From Todiramphus chloris collaris (Eukaryota > Chordata > Aves > Coraciiformes > Alcedinidae): a stretch of 64,000 nt of DNA. Under the pieces are notes generated by a model that saw only the letters and a list, made by a program, of their open reading frames with translations, was not told where the DNA came from and did no database searches. The stretch spans positions 42,299,745-42,363,744 of the forward strand of contig JANVCC010000018.1 of the NCBI GenBank assembly GCA_025345505.1, read 5' to 3'. This document shows positions 23,807 through 35,800 of the stretch, piece after piece; the stretch's first letter is position 1, and every line of letters starts with the position of its first letter. Made by a program: the position numbers and the translations under genes.

Positions 23807-25935
23807 GGGCGTAGGAAGCCTGGTAGGGAGAGCATATTGTTTTGCAAGTTAGTATTACATCAACAGACTGTGAAAAAACTTAGGCATTTACTTTCATTTC
23901 CTAATTTATAAATCATGTGTCAAGAGTTTAAAAAAAGTATGAGGAGATAATAAATTGGTGGCTTAATCTAGGCATGGACTGGAGGTGCAGCAGCCAAGTG
24001 TAGCAAGTATGTACAGAGTTGCCAAAACAAAATGAAGTATTTTAGAAAAGTGTTTTGCAGGATAACTGCAGATGCTTGAGAAGAATACCAATTATTTTGG
24101 TGCTATGGAAAGCAAGATAAAATTGGCAGGAGGGAGCATGGCTTGAGTCGGTACTTCAGAAACTTCCCTGCATAAGGTGCTGCCAACAGGCTATTTAGGA
24201 AGAATGCAGCATTCTGGTATTCACCCTGTTTTCTCTTTTTTCATTTCTTAACAAATAAATATATACCCATTGCCATAAACAAACAAAAAAAAAAGGCAGA
24301 AATAGACATTTCACACCCCAAAGAGCCTACATAATGTAAAGAACAGGGAAACAAGATGCACTGGGAGGCTGTACCTGGAGTCAGTTAAACTATTCTCTTT
24401 GAAAACATCATCATTAATCCCGCCCCACTAGTTGTATTTTGACTATCAGGTAACTGTCAGGACTTTGCAGTGGTTTAAATGAGAAGTTAAACAGCTGATA
24501 TAGTAACTTTGAAATTGGTATTGAAACACAAAGCAGGCTGTGAAATAAAATGCCTGTAGGAGCAACGGAAGAAACAGCAGAGTATGATGAACTTTTCTGG
24601 TAACCTGACTAACTAGTGAGTGGGAAGAATTAACAATCAGAGAGAGAGAGAAACAAATTGTGTAGGGAGAAAATGTACCTTTCCAAGTGGCTGAATGATT
24701 CTCAGCTTCAGTCTGTGCAAAACTAAACCCTGTCTGAGACAGGAACATAAGAATACTTCCTGTGATTTAATATCATCGTCATAAACACAGATGAAGCAGC
24801 AGACTTAGGGTTATCTTTGCTGGGTTTTTGGAATACCATTTTTGCAATTTTTTTTCGGTCATTTTTGAAACAAATATATAACCTCTGTTGACTACATGGG
24901 TTGTAATCACACCAAGTGTTGCAATTTGGATTTGAGAAACTTAATTCAAAAAGTTAGTATATAACTTTTTTGGTTTATTTTATTATGTTAGAATTATTTA
25001 AACTATGTCTTTCTTTGTCGTACATTATCTTTCAATCTCAAAAAAAAAAAAAAAAAAAGATAGCCCATGAAAATTTTCATCTGTGATTATGAGCTAGCAC
25101 CATTGCTGTAAAGAAAACTACCCTGTATAGCAATGCAGGCTGCAAGAAAAGACCCAGCAAAACTCCTTTCTGCCTGAAATCAATAATAAAATAAGTTCAT
25201 TTCATACAAACACACATCTAAAGCTTTCATGACAGCCTAAAAAATGTAAAAATGCCTGCAGAGGATATAAGTTTATTGAATTTCCTTACTTTACTGTTTC
25301 ATAGACTCCATCCTAACCAGATGGTATAATCTGATTGTATCAACCTAGAAGTATATAGGATTTTATTTTAATGTTAAAAAGGTCAGTAGCTTTGGAACTT
25401 AAATTCTTTCTGTCTTCTATACTGCACTAGAATCTCAGCACTGAAGTATTACCAGATAACTTTAATAAAAAGAAGTTGAATTTTATGAACTAAGATTTAC
25501 TTATTCATTTCCTATATAGAGAGTTAAATTCTTTAGATGAATGCTTCCTAAGTATATGGCAAAGCAATATATACTTTATTGAATGATGAGTGAAATTTAT
25601 ATTAATGTAGTTGATATAGATATAAGATTTCTTCCAAAGCATTTTTGCTGTATAACTGTTATTGAATATTACATCTTTTTATCACCTCAGATGATATTCC
25701 AACATTTTAGTGCTTTATTCCAGCACTGAAAATATTTTACTCCTCTCAAAGACATGTTCTGCTAACTTCTGCATTGAACCTCTTTTGGGTTGGAATTCAA
25801 GTTAAATTTTAAAATTCGGTGACAGGTATACCATTTTCTGAGCCATGACAGGGTTTTCAGTTGTTCTGCAGCATGTATTCCTTTTGTAAGAGTTTTTTAG
25901 ACTTTCATGAACCTTCTTAAAATCTGGATCACATT
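23807..25935. other. AT-rich DNA without a recognised gene
   Basis: About 2.1 kb. It includes a short (AG)n run near 24640-24652 and a 19-base A run at 25040-25058. The 100-codon minus frame at 24446-24748 is hydrophobic and rich in S and F, with no domain I recognise, and I treat it as chance. Confidence 0.5.
25040..25058 (+). repeat. Poly(A) run, 19 bases
   Basis: This is an uninterrupted A run. No CR1 or other element abuts it that would explain it as a retroposon tail, and CR1 does not use poly(A). Confidence 0.9.
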
Positions 25936-26250
25936 AGACATAAAGGCTTAGGCATTTTCAGCACCATGGAAGAAGTTTGCAATCATTTTCTGTAATACAA
26001 ACGGGCTTATTTAGCACTGCTGTTACGGAAAAGATTCTACAATAATAATGCTACTATTATAATACCATTTCTGTAATAATAGCACTTCTGTTATAAAACA
26101 CCATTATTATAGAAATGCTATTATAAGACAAGCTCTGTTATTTAGAATTGCTTCTGCAATAAAAGTGCTAAAAAAGTCTGCTTGTATTACAGAAAATTAT
26201 GGCAAATTTTTCTTGCCTGGCAGTGAAATTTTTCATTCTGAATCTTGTCT
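25936..26250. repeat. 315-bp imperfect palindrome (fold-back element, MITE-like)
   Basis: The left arm (about 25936-26082) and the reverse complement of the right arm (about 26101-26250) align along nearly their whole length, leaving an 18-base centre. The best block is 25990-26018 against 26164-26192: CTGTAATACAA is identical on both sides, TTTAGCACT is identical, and 25 of 29 bases match. Matching continues inward through ATTCTA, TTATAATA, CATTTCT and TAATAAT, and outward through TTTGC, ATTTT, TTTCA and AGACA. By eye the arms are about 70% identical, so the structure is old. It has the form of a non-autonomous palindromic DNA transposon or an ancient amniote hairpin repeat. I see no clear target-site duplication and no coding capacity. 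Confidence 0.8.
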
Positions 26251-26907
26251 GTCGCTGTTGGAAAGTCATTCTCATATGTACTCTGGAGGATCCGTGAGTT
26301 ACTCAATAATGTGTATTTAAAATAAGGAATTACTGAATGTGCAAATGGAAAAAAGGACAGTCTTCATATATCCGATTTCCCATGCTCTTAATTTGTGTTC
26401 ACTTTTTGTCATAGACCACAGCTCTTATTTAGAAAGTCTGTGCAGGCCTGTAGTGCTGTTTTTACCATAGTGCCTAAGATAGAGGAGCAGGGAAGAAATA
26501 AAAAGATATGGAGAAAGGGAACAAACACCCTCCTTGTTTTGCATCCTCTTCATTTCTCCAGATTTGAGCCATGTTCAAAAGGAATTGCTGCCAGTTTCTC
26601 TATTTGACTTTGTGTTACATTCTTATGCTCATAACATTGAACAAAAGTGAAATTCAGTCCATGAAGAAAGACCCATGTTAAAACCTTTGAACCACTTAAG
26701 CCATTAGGTTCAGATTTTCTTAATCAGTGCTCAACCAAAGTACCAGCCTGCTCTGACTGTCAGCCTCCATTTACTACTGGCCACCAGTTCCTAGCTCTGA
26801 GTCTACACTCCAAAGCCATAATGAGTAGCTGTCTTTTGAGAGGAAAGGAACAAAAGGAAAAGCCAGGCAATCTTAGAACTGGATTAATCCTAAGATTCAT
26901 CATCTTA
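26251..26907. other. AT-rich DNA without a recognised gene
   Basis: About 650 bp between the palindrome and a G/T tract. A 70-codon plus frame at 26395-26607 has no recognisable domain. Confidence 0.5.
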
Positions 26908-27058
26908 GGGTTTGGTTTTTTTGTGGTGGTTGTGTTTTTTTGTCTTGTTTTGTTCGTGGGGTTTGTTTGTTTGTTTTTTATATGCTTTGTTTTGGTTGGT
27001 TGGTGGGTTGTTTGTTTTTGGTTTGTTTGGTTTGTTTTTTGTTTGTTTGTTTTTTGGC
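26908..27058 (+). repeat. G/T-rich low-complexity tract, 150 bp
   Basis: This is the longest G/T tract in the window, built from GTTT, GGTT and TTGTTTG units with almost no A or C. The hydrophobic plus frames at 26821-27112 and the Asn/Thr/Lys-rich minus frame at 26760-27116 (118 codons) result from this skew, so they are not genes. Confidence 0.93.
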
Positions 27059-29786
27059 TTAAGCAATGCTTCCTGTAAGAAGACAGTGCCATTACAATAT
27101 GCGTTCCTCTAGCCATATTTCTACTGAAAGAGTACTTTTAAAAAACATGCAAACCAAATCTTGAGTTACATCTTGCAGTTTTCCAAGAATGTCATTGGGG
27201 CATGAATTTGGAGCCCTTAGAGCTGACTACTATATGACTGTTATTGTGATAAATTTTTTTCTAGTAGCATAAGGGGAATATTAAATCTTTCTCATGTCAA
27301 AGTTTCTTCTCAGTCTCCATCCCTAATTATATATTTAAAAAGAAATAAATTAGCATAAGTGGCATCAGACTAGATTTTTCTTTTAAAAATTGTTTTTGAA
27401 TCAGTTTTGCTATTTAGTAGAAGGAAAAACAGCCATTGAGTTTTGATGCTCTTTTGTACACTTGTAAGTTGATAAAGGCTTTCTTTTTACACTGCTAAAT
27501 ACATTATTTAGTCCATAGAGTCGATTAGTGCCTTTGGGTACCATATTTTCTTGAAAATAGCATACCCTTTTGTGCTTATTTGTATCTCCTAATGCTTAAG
27601 TGCTTGTATTATCTTTTGTGTGTTATTTTTCAGTTGATACTTACCAGTACTTATATTGGGTAACATCTGCTGTTTTGGTTCTTCATTGCAATAGCTCCCT
27701 TAAGACTTTCAGTACAAAAAGTAATTTTATTGTTAGGAGCTACAGTTCTACAAAGACAATCTGATGGTACTGATTCACTTTCTTTGACAAAGACAAACAA
27801 AAGGCTCTTGACAATTATTAATTTGCTCAAATCTTGATTTTTTTTTGTAAGTGAAATGATTACTTTTTAAAAACAGAATATGCCCCATAACTTCAATTTA
27901 AAAAAAAAATCACAAAAAACATGAGCAGATTAATTTTTTTTTTTTTTTTTTTACAGTAAAAATGTTGTCAGGAATAAAACCATTTTTTTATGTTTAAAAA
28001 TAAAGCACTTGTATTTTCTATTTCAAGCATACATTCTTCATTTAAAATGAAGCTTGGACAAAGGGGATAAACATCCCCAGAGTAAATTTTTTTTTTTTGT
28101 CTTAACAAAGTTTGAAGATTTCAGATTTTCTGTTTTGCTGGAAAAAAAGAGCTAGATTGGTCAAAACAAAATTAGTTTATCCATTATTGTTCATTTATCC
28201 GTCAATTAAAAAAGGAAAAACAAAAAAAAGCCCTTTTTTTTCCGACTACACGTAATGAAGCCTTTATCTTTATAGCTATGCCCCTGTAGTTCTCAAGTGT
28301 ACAAATAAAAGTGTTTTTTGCTTTCATCTTTCATTCATTTTCTAAGTTATTTTACCAAAGCCAAAAAGTTTAAGGACTTCCATGCTGAAGGATTCACTCT
28401 TTCAGACACCTAGGCCTCAGGGTGGTTCAGAGAGTTTTCTTTTCAGCACAGCTTAAATGTAGAAGTGCCTAAATTCAACTGGTCAGTAATTACGCTTCCC
28501 AAAGGTTTAGCTACTTCGTATGATAACTTTGGCAGGTCCAATACATGACATAAGTTTCCATGATCTCCTGTTTTCCCATGAGTACATTTTCTATGTACTC
28601 TGCTCTTTAAGCAACAAGGTAGATAGATACATCTGATCTAAACATCATGAAAATTCAGTACTAAACCTTCATGGTCTCTGCTGAGTTAAGTTGCATACGT
28701 ACATTCAAAGTACAAATATGAAGAGGCAGCAACGATTGTCTACTTACATTTAAAAGAGTGATAGTAGCAGTGCTGCTCTCCACCTTTTTCATAACAGTAT
28801 ATTGACTTAAACTTATACACACAAAGTAGAAGATCTAAATTTTTTCCTTTTCTGATGACAGGTTGCAAACTGAAGCATTTTATCATGTTGGAGGGTGTCC
28901 TGCTTAATAGGCTACTTGGTATGTTGAGTGATGTAATGCTCCACCCTCACACAGCACTTTAAGCTTGGGCACAATGAGGCTCTAACACAGCCATGGGGCT
29001 TTTGAACCAAGGTTGTCTATTGCCTGTCCTATTTAGTCTCCTCTTTAAGCAACTAAGTAACCCAAAAGCTTCAAATAAGTTATTTCACCAGCCTACCTAC
29101 CTCTGTGGCTTCTGACACCTTAATTTGGTGTCCAGGCAGGTGGTTTGAAGTGAGAAGAAATATGGTGGATTTTAAAATAAGAGCTCTCTTTTGAAAAAGA
29201 AAGTTACTTACAGAAAACAAGCTGATGAAACTTTGGTAGATGACAGAAGACATTTCATCTGTATCCATTGTGTTAAGGGGAAACTAAGCCTTTACATAGG
29301 ATAAACATAAAGATAAGACTGTATATTTTTTTTAAAAGAAGCCAGTCAAGTCACTTGGTGCCAGTGATCACAGAATCTGAAGAGAGGATCAGCTGTCCAG
29401 AATTCACATAACCCACTATTTGAATACAATGTTTTCAGAGGTTCTGTAACCCAACATCTATCTAGCTTAAAAGCTGAACAACTGTGAACCTAGCCCCAAA
29501 AGAGGTAGATGCTCAAAGGAGAAGGCTCAAATCAAGCAAGCCAAAAAGAGAACATGCAGGTAGCTGCCCTGATAGCTGTGACATGGGGCAATTTTATTAG
29601 GAAATGTTAATGAATCTGCCTGTTCATTAAATCATCCTATAATTCTCTTTGTTCCACAGGGACACTGATACCAGCAGCCTCTTATCCAGTGGTCTACACA
29701 AGAATAATTGTATAGTCACTTGCCACTTTCAGGGTACACCTTTATTTCTTCGTCACATAAATAAACATAGCAAAGGGATGACTTGC
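27059..29786. other. AT-rich DNA with dense A and T runs
   Basis: Homopolymers cluster between 27840 and 28250: an A run near 27900-27909, a 21-base T run at 27934-27954 and further T and A runs near 28089 and 28204-28240. A 17-bp palindrome, CTTCATTTAAAATGAAG, lies at 28036-28052. No gene or element is recognised. Confidence 0.5.
27934..27954 (+). repeat. Poly(T) run, 21 bases
   Basis: This uninterrupted T run is followed directly by ACAG, so it resembles a splice acceptor tract. There is no open frame or exon-like sequence downstream to support that reading. Confidence 0.9.
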
Positions 29787-29809
29787 TTACCTTTTTCACA
29801 AAAAGGTAA
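29787..29809. repeat. 10-bp inverted repeat, 3-nt loop
   Basis: The arms are TTACCTTTTT (29787-29796) and AAAAAGGTAA (29800-29809), with spacer CAC. It is T-rich and short, so chance is a fair explanation. Confidence 0.85.
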
Positions 29810-32800
29810 ATTTTAGCTTGGGAACCTTAATTCTTTTAAGATAGCATGAATACATTTTTTTGTAGAGATGACAGAAACTGAAGGGAATAGGCAGACTTAA
29901 CGAGGCTTAAATTAAAAATGTTCATGTTCTTTGGATCTAGATTGTTTTACAATAGCCTTTTAAAGATCATCACATTGGTAAACACATACTTCACTGTAAA
30001 TTGTTTCAAGTACTTCCTAGTAAACTGTGGCCTGGTGTTAAACCCTGTGTCAGATATTCTATGTCTAGCAAAAATACATTTGCATAATCACCTGTTTAAC
30101 TGCAGTACAATCTTGGGAAAATTTAAATAATAGTCTAGAATGAATATACACATCTTCCTAGTCAGTTTAAGTAAATTAAGGACTACTTTACTCCAAGGGA
30201 CAATTTATTTTGTCCCACCATATAGGTCTCTTTGGATTGACAGAGCCTGTATTTTTGCACACGTGACGAAGTCTAGATAAATCCTCCAACGGCACTATTC
30301 AGGAGCAATATCAAACATCTCTATCCTGTCTCTTGGATTTTCGAGTCCTTTGATTTATCTTTCAGTTATCCTTTTTAAGATCCTTTTTTAGTAACATTGT
30401 CAACTTGACATTCTGATAATTTTAAGTCCCTTCTATGTATTCAGCCCCTGATTTAGGGCTTGAAATGTGCTGTTCCAGCTAGTCTGTGCTACTAATGATC
30501 ATATTCTCATCCTGAACTGCTGCAACCTACTCTTTTTCTGTAATCGGACAATGTTTAAAAATCGGTTTGATAGTAACTCTAGGTTTGGATTTTATTTCAA
30601 TGAAGTATTATCAAATACTCCAGAGGATTTTCATGCAGTCACCAAGTTTCCCTCAGCTTCTAATCAATTTGCAAATCATCAATTTGTAATTTAAAAATAA
30701 TTGCCATACTTTCAGGTTGGTGCTTGCTAAGCTGATTTTGGGTCTGTGCTATGTTGTTCACAGTTGATACTCATCTTCTGTAAATAAAAACATGAATCTT
30801 TTTGTGTCATGAGCGAAACACAAAACCAATTTCTCTGCTCTAAACTCAGCATTTGTCAGTGACCAGATTGAGTAAGGCACTGATTTACAATTTTGACCAT
30901 TATTGCTTAATGAGAATTTTGCCAGTTCACTCCTCCGAACCATTTGTAATTAACAAATTTTTGCACTCAGCACAGTAGTGAGTTTAAGATTTTGTTTCAA
31001 GAACCTGGTCTTTTATTAAAAAAGAAATAGAGTAAAGGAAATGAAACAGGAATGCCTTGATCTTTTTCCCCTGAAGGAGACATTTTGCTACTTCATATAA
31101 TTAACTTGAAGGAAAAAGCACCTTTCTTTGTTTTTTCTGAAGATAGTTTGCAACCTATTCTTTTCGCTGACCTAGTTCCTTCTGCCTAAGTTGGACAATT
31201 TTAGGAGCCTGAACTGTGGACCTGTGCGGTCTTCAGCTGCTATCTTTTCTTCACAGCTTCTCAATACCTAAGAAGTCCTCAAACTTTCCTGTGTTTGTTT
31301 TGACTCCTTGAACCTCATGCTCTTGATGAAGACAAGGCGTTACAACTGCAAATTACTGCTGCAAAGTTTTTCTTGGGCAGTTTACTGTCTTGCCTTCATC
31401 TCTGTTTTGCATTGAACAGCTTAAAGTTCATAAATGTCCCATTTACTTTCAGGCTGACAGTCTCTTTATCTTCTGGTGCAGTGATGGGCAATACTGCCAC
31501 AAAAAAAATTCATCCAAGGAAGTCATGCTGCAGTCAGCCTCTCCGCCTCTGCTAGTGCATACTTGACTGGTACCTGCAAACTTTCATACACTGATATGAA
31601 CTACTGTATGTCTTTAATCTTTTTTCATCTGACATATATTGTGCTATTTTTCATTGTCTGTGCAAGTCTGTGGTCTCTTTCAAAGTGCCTTTGATTTTGT
31701 GCTATTATGCCTTAGGTATCTTTTCTGTAGCCTGGATTTTCAATCTTATTTATACTTTAAGATATTGTCCATTTCCATAACCATTATTCTTGAGGGAATG
31801 ATTCCTGCTGCTTGGTACATTCTGCTTATGATATTGGGTTAATTCATGTCTCCCAGTTGTATCTATTAGTACACCTATGCTAGTAAACTACACAGGGTTG
31901 GAGCATGAACCTGAAAGCTGCCCTCTGCTCATTCCTACTGTTAAATGGTAAGCATGGTCATTGTCAGAGTTCCACCCCAAATGTAGAGGAGTGAGTAGCA
32001 TTAGTCAGGGTCTGTTCTCAACAGGCAGTCTGTATGTGGCCACTCTTGTTTTAGAGATAAGGTAGAGAAGCTTTATGGACACAAGTTACACTATGCCAGT
32101 TGACGGTTGACCATAGGACCAGAAAACAGTCCCTGGTCTGCTATAATTCCTGGCCTAAAAATAGCCTTTCAAGTCCTTTCTCATCTCATCTTTCACTTGT
32201 TAGAATTTAATAACAAACTGGTTTTTATCAGGGACTGGATTAGTTAAGACTACACATTAAGTCAACACTTGGATAAAGTGCAAATTCTTTACACTTTCTT
32301 TAGGTATCTTCACATTTAATATATCATCCTCAGAAGACAAGTCTGTACTCACATTTTTGCAACGTAGTTTCATAGTTGGCATCTTTGAGCTATCTGAAAA
32401 TTATTGAGCACATGAAATGCATTAAAATCTGCTGTTGTCAGTAATAGGGTTATTTTCTGATGGTCTTCTTTGACGTGGGCAATTGACATTGATTGCAAAT
32501 GCAGAATGAGACAACTTGGTTCTCTTTGTCGATATTTTTGATTCAATGACCTGTCAAAAACTGGACCTTCTTGACACACTTTTAACTCAGTAATAAGTAT
32601 TCTCTTCTCTAGAACTATTTCAAATTGTGTAGCAGACATCCTCAGTTCTCCAGTTGTGCGTTCTTTCACTAGCATTTACTCTTGTTTTGCAATTTCTATT
32701 TACAATATGGTACTCAGCAAGGCGCTCTGAGCACTGACTTTGATAATACCATTATTAGTTACAACTAATCCGCACAACAAGTCTATTCCCAACGCTGAAC

Positions 32801-32842
32801 CACTTAAAAGTGCAGTTCCCAAATCACGCTACATGTCTGGAA
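29810..32842. other. AT-rich DNA, pyrimidine-rich on +, no supported gene
   Basis: About 3 kb in which both strands give frames of 60-101 codons that look protein-like (for example minus 32370-32675 and 30758-30943, plus 30467-30694). None carries a motif I recognise, and no single frame continues for long. The region could be an ancient decayed element or simple chance. Confidence 0.45.
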
Positions 32843-32898
32843 TGTTTTTTTGGTGGCTTGTTTGCTTTTTTGTTTGTTTGTGTTTTTTGTTCGTTTGA
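32843..32898 (+). repeat. G/T-rich low-complexity tract
   Basis: T runs with GGTGG, TTGTTTG and TGTTTG units, T and G on the + strand. Confidence 0.85.
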
Positions 32899-35800
32899 AT
32901 TTTCATTCCGTACAAAATAAAATAGGAAAAATAGTTTAATCGGAGATACTGCTTCTGTGAGTTCTCTTTCAGCAGTTACATTTGAGAAGAAAAATGATAC
33001 ACTAAACCAATATCTATTTTAATTTGAAAATCTGTACATACAGAGTAATTCTATCTTCCATACAGATGTTCCTAAGTTAGGAACCTATCTTTTCTAATTT
33101 TACTCTATCGTCAACAGAGACAGGCATTTCCTGAGAGGAATTGTTTTAAATATTCTAGTTAACCATGCCTTTTTACTTCGTCATCCCAAACCAAGCTAAG
33201 CATGATTCAACTCAAGAAAAGATTGTTTCCTGTAGAAGGAAAGATGTCATCAATTCCAGCCTTCCCAAGCATATCTGATTACAAGTGGTAAAGGAAGGGC
33301 AAGTGAGAATATTCTAGACTTATCTGTTTCCCTGTTGTTTCCTTTGGGACTAGGCTTAGTTTTAGACAGTTAAATGTAAAGATCACCTAGTCATTGATAT
33401 GCTGGATAAACATTATTTAGAGTTACACATAGGCATTTCATACTATATGGATTTCATTTTATACAATATGAAAGTTTATTCCTTACAGCACATTTTCTTC
33501 AATAACAAAATCTAAATAACTTCACTGCATGCTAATCTTTTTGTGACATACCATATTAAAGACTGGGAGAGACTCATGTTCTTGTTTATTCTGTCTGTGA
33601 GTTTGTCACAGTTCCTCCTGAAAATGTATGTTGTATAAGTGACTTATACTGTTTGCTTTCTCAATGTTTTGATTCACCTATGTGAGGGAGCTCTTGTTAA
33701 TAAAAAGATAAATACCCGCTGCCCCCCCAAATATCCCTCCTCCCTCCCCCCATTATAGTGGAAGTCTCAAGAAACACATTAGATTATAATTGTTATTGAT
33801 GCATGAACTAAAGATGTGTGACCATAATTTCACTTCCCTGGAGAGGGTTGGTCAGTTCACTGAAGTATGGAGGATATGAGTGATTCATCACTCCTTGCCA
33901 TCATGCATGTGTTGTTAACAAACCAAATAAAGTGGTATTGCTATCTGGGGAGCAAAAGTTAGAATTTGTAGTTGCTAAGAGTTTCATGTATGGTTATTGT
34001 TATGTGATTTATCTGTAATTGTAAATATTTTATTGCTTTTCATCTCTTTTTAACTATAAGTGATGTATTGTGAAGTAACAAAACTAGTTTAGTCAATTAC
34101 TTTATTCAATAATAAATTGCCTTTCTGGGTTTTCTTTCATGGACAGTTGATTTTTCCAGTAGTGTAAATGGATGTTTAAACTTTTTTATTGATAGCTAAA
34201 TTATCATACATATTGTGATCCTGTTATTTTTGCTAATGCTTCAGCAACATCTGGTGACATGGTGAAAACTGATCAAGTGAAGTTTTCCTGTCTTCTGAAT
34301 TTTGTTAAGTTTTTGAAACACCATCCTGCACCTCAGGAATGAGCTCTGCAGAGAGTTAGGGAAAAGTTTTTCATTTTGCTCCAGCTGCTCTGCCATAGTC
34401 TAAAGTCATGTCATAGTAAATATATTTGTGTTGTGTTTTTTGACTTGAAACAGTTCTTCTGTTTAGAGATGTTTAGAGATGCTCTGATAACCTATGGATA
34501 GCCTTGAGCCTTTTTCTCCCCCAGTGAACAAGTCATGTAATCTTTACTCAGTTTGAACTAGTATTGTGAAGAAACTCCTGAGGAAAAACAACTATACTGA
34601 CATACCTAAGTTCTCTTCCTTGACGTTTTACATGATCATACCAATCTTTCAAAGCTGTGTGTGACTTCAGAGACCACTGTGGCTCATTCTTTATGGTTAG
34701 TTAGGTTGAAAATGATTATACATGATTATGTCTCTAAGTTTCTTGATGTTTGAGAGGTGATCTACACTGTTTAAATGGTCTCTTTTCTTTTTAATTTCCT
34801 CTTTCCTAGAAAAGATAGAAAATTATTTGATGATAGTTAAAGATGTTACAATGAAGTATCTAGACCAGTACTGATGCTGGAGCTGTGTGTTTCTCTAATT
34901 CAAAGCTTGTTTGACTGATATATTTGTTTATGTGATTAAGATAGTAAATGGAACACTATGAGAACACCAAACAATATAAAATTCTAGCATGAAATGTTTT
35001 AATGATTAATTATTATTTTAAATTCATGTTTACTTACCATCAGCAAGTTTCACACATAAAACAAATTTTGAAGTCATTACATAACTGCCTCCAGTTTTTA
35101 CACCAACAAAATTAAGTGATTTGAATGGAATTAGTCCTGGTTTACACTGTTGTAATTGAAAGTGGAATAAGTGTCATAGAGTTCTAGTAGTAAAAAAAAA
35201 AAACAAAAAAAACCCCAAGGCACTAAATTGCATGTAGTAATTAGAAGAATAAATGATAACATTTTTACCATGTTTTAACAACACTGAGCATATTCAAGGT
35301 CTGTAACTTTTTCAGTGGAGTAATTTGGTTAATGTGTACTTCTTAACTCCGTGTGATTATTGGAGACTTACATATAAATTTCTATGAAATCTGAAGGAAG
35401 CCAGCCAACAATGTGAGGCAAACTGGAGATGCACTTACCACCTACCTTGGGCTGCAGTTCTGCAAGATGCTGAGCAAGGCTAGAAGCTCTCAGCAGCAGG
35501 GTTTGCTTCCCTCATTTCCACTGCCCTTACTCGTGGCAAGGTGGCCCCTATCTTCTTTTAGTGATAAAAGCACTGCTGCTTGCTGAACCTTGATTTGAGG
35601 CAATGCCTTTTCCTAACTCTAAAGAAAACCACCAGGTTTTTTTTTGTTTCTGGATTAGCTGCATTTATCTTAGTGAGGTGAGTCAGTTCTCTGAAAGGTT
35701 CTATAGTCAGATGATCAGCGGTATCTCTCTTCTGTGCAAAAACACTTTCCCATTTCATCAGGAGCTGGTGTTGGAATGTGTTGCCTCATACAGAGCAACT

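Noticed and set aside
26760..27116. 118-codon minus frame rich in Thr, Asn and Lys, plus hydrophobic plus-strand frames
   Set aside because: Both are artefacts of the 150-bp G/T-rich tract.
29365..29390. CACAGAATCTGAAGAG, CR1-start-like (similar string near 39537)
   Set aside because: The following bases lack the GGTTGGAAG/GACCT block that defines CR1.
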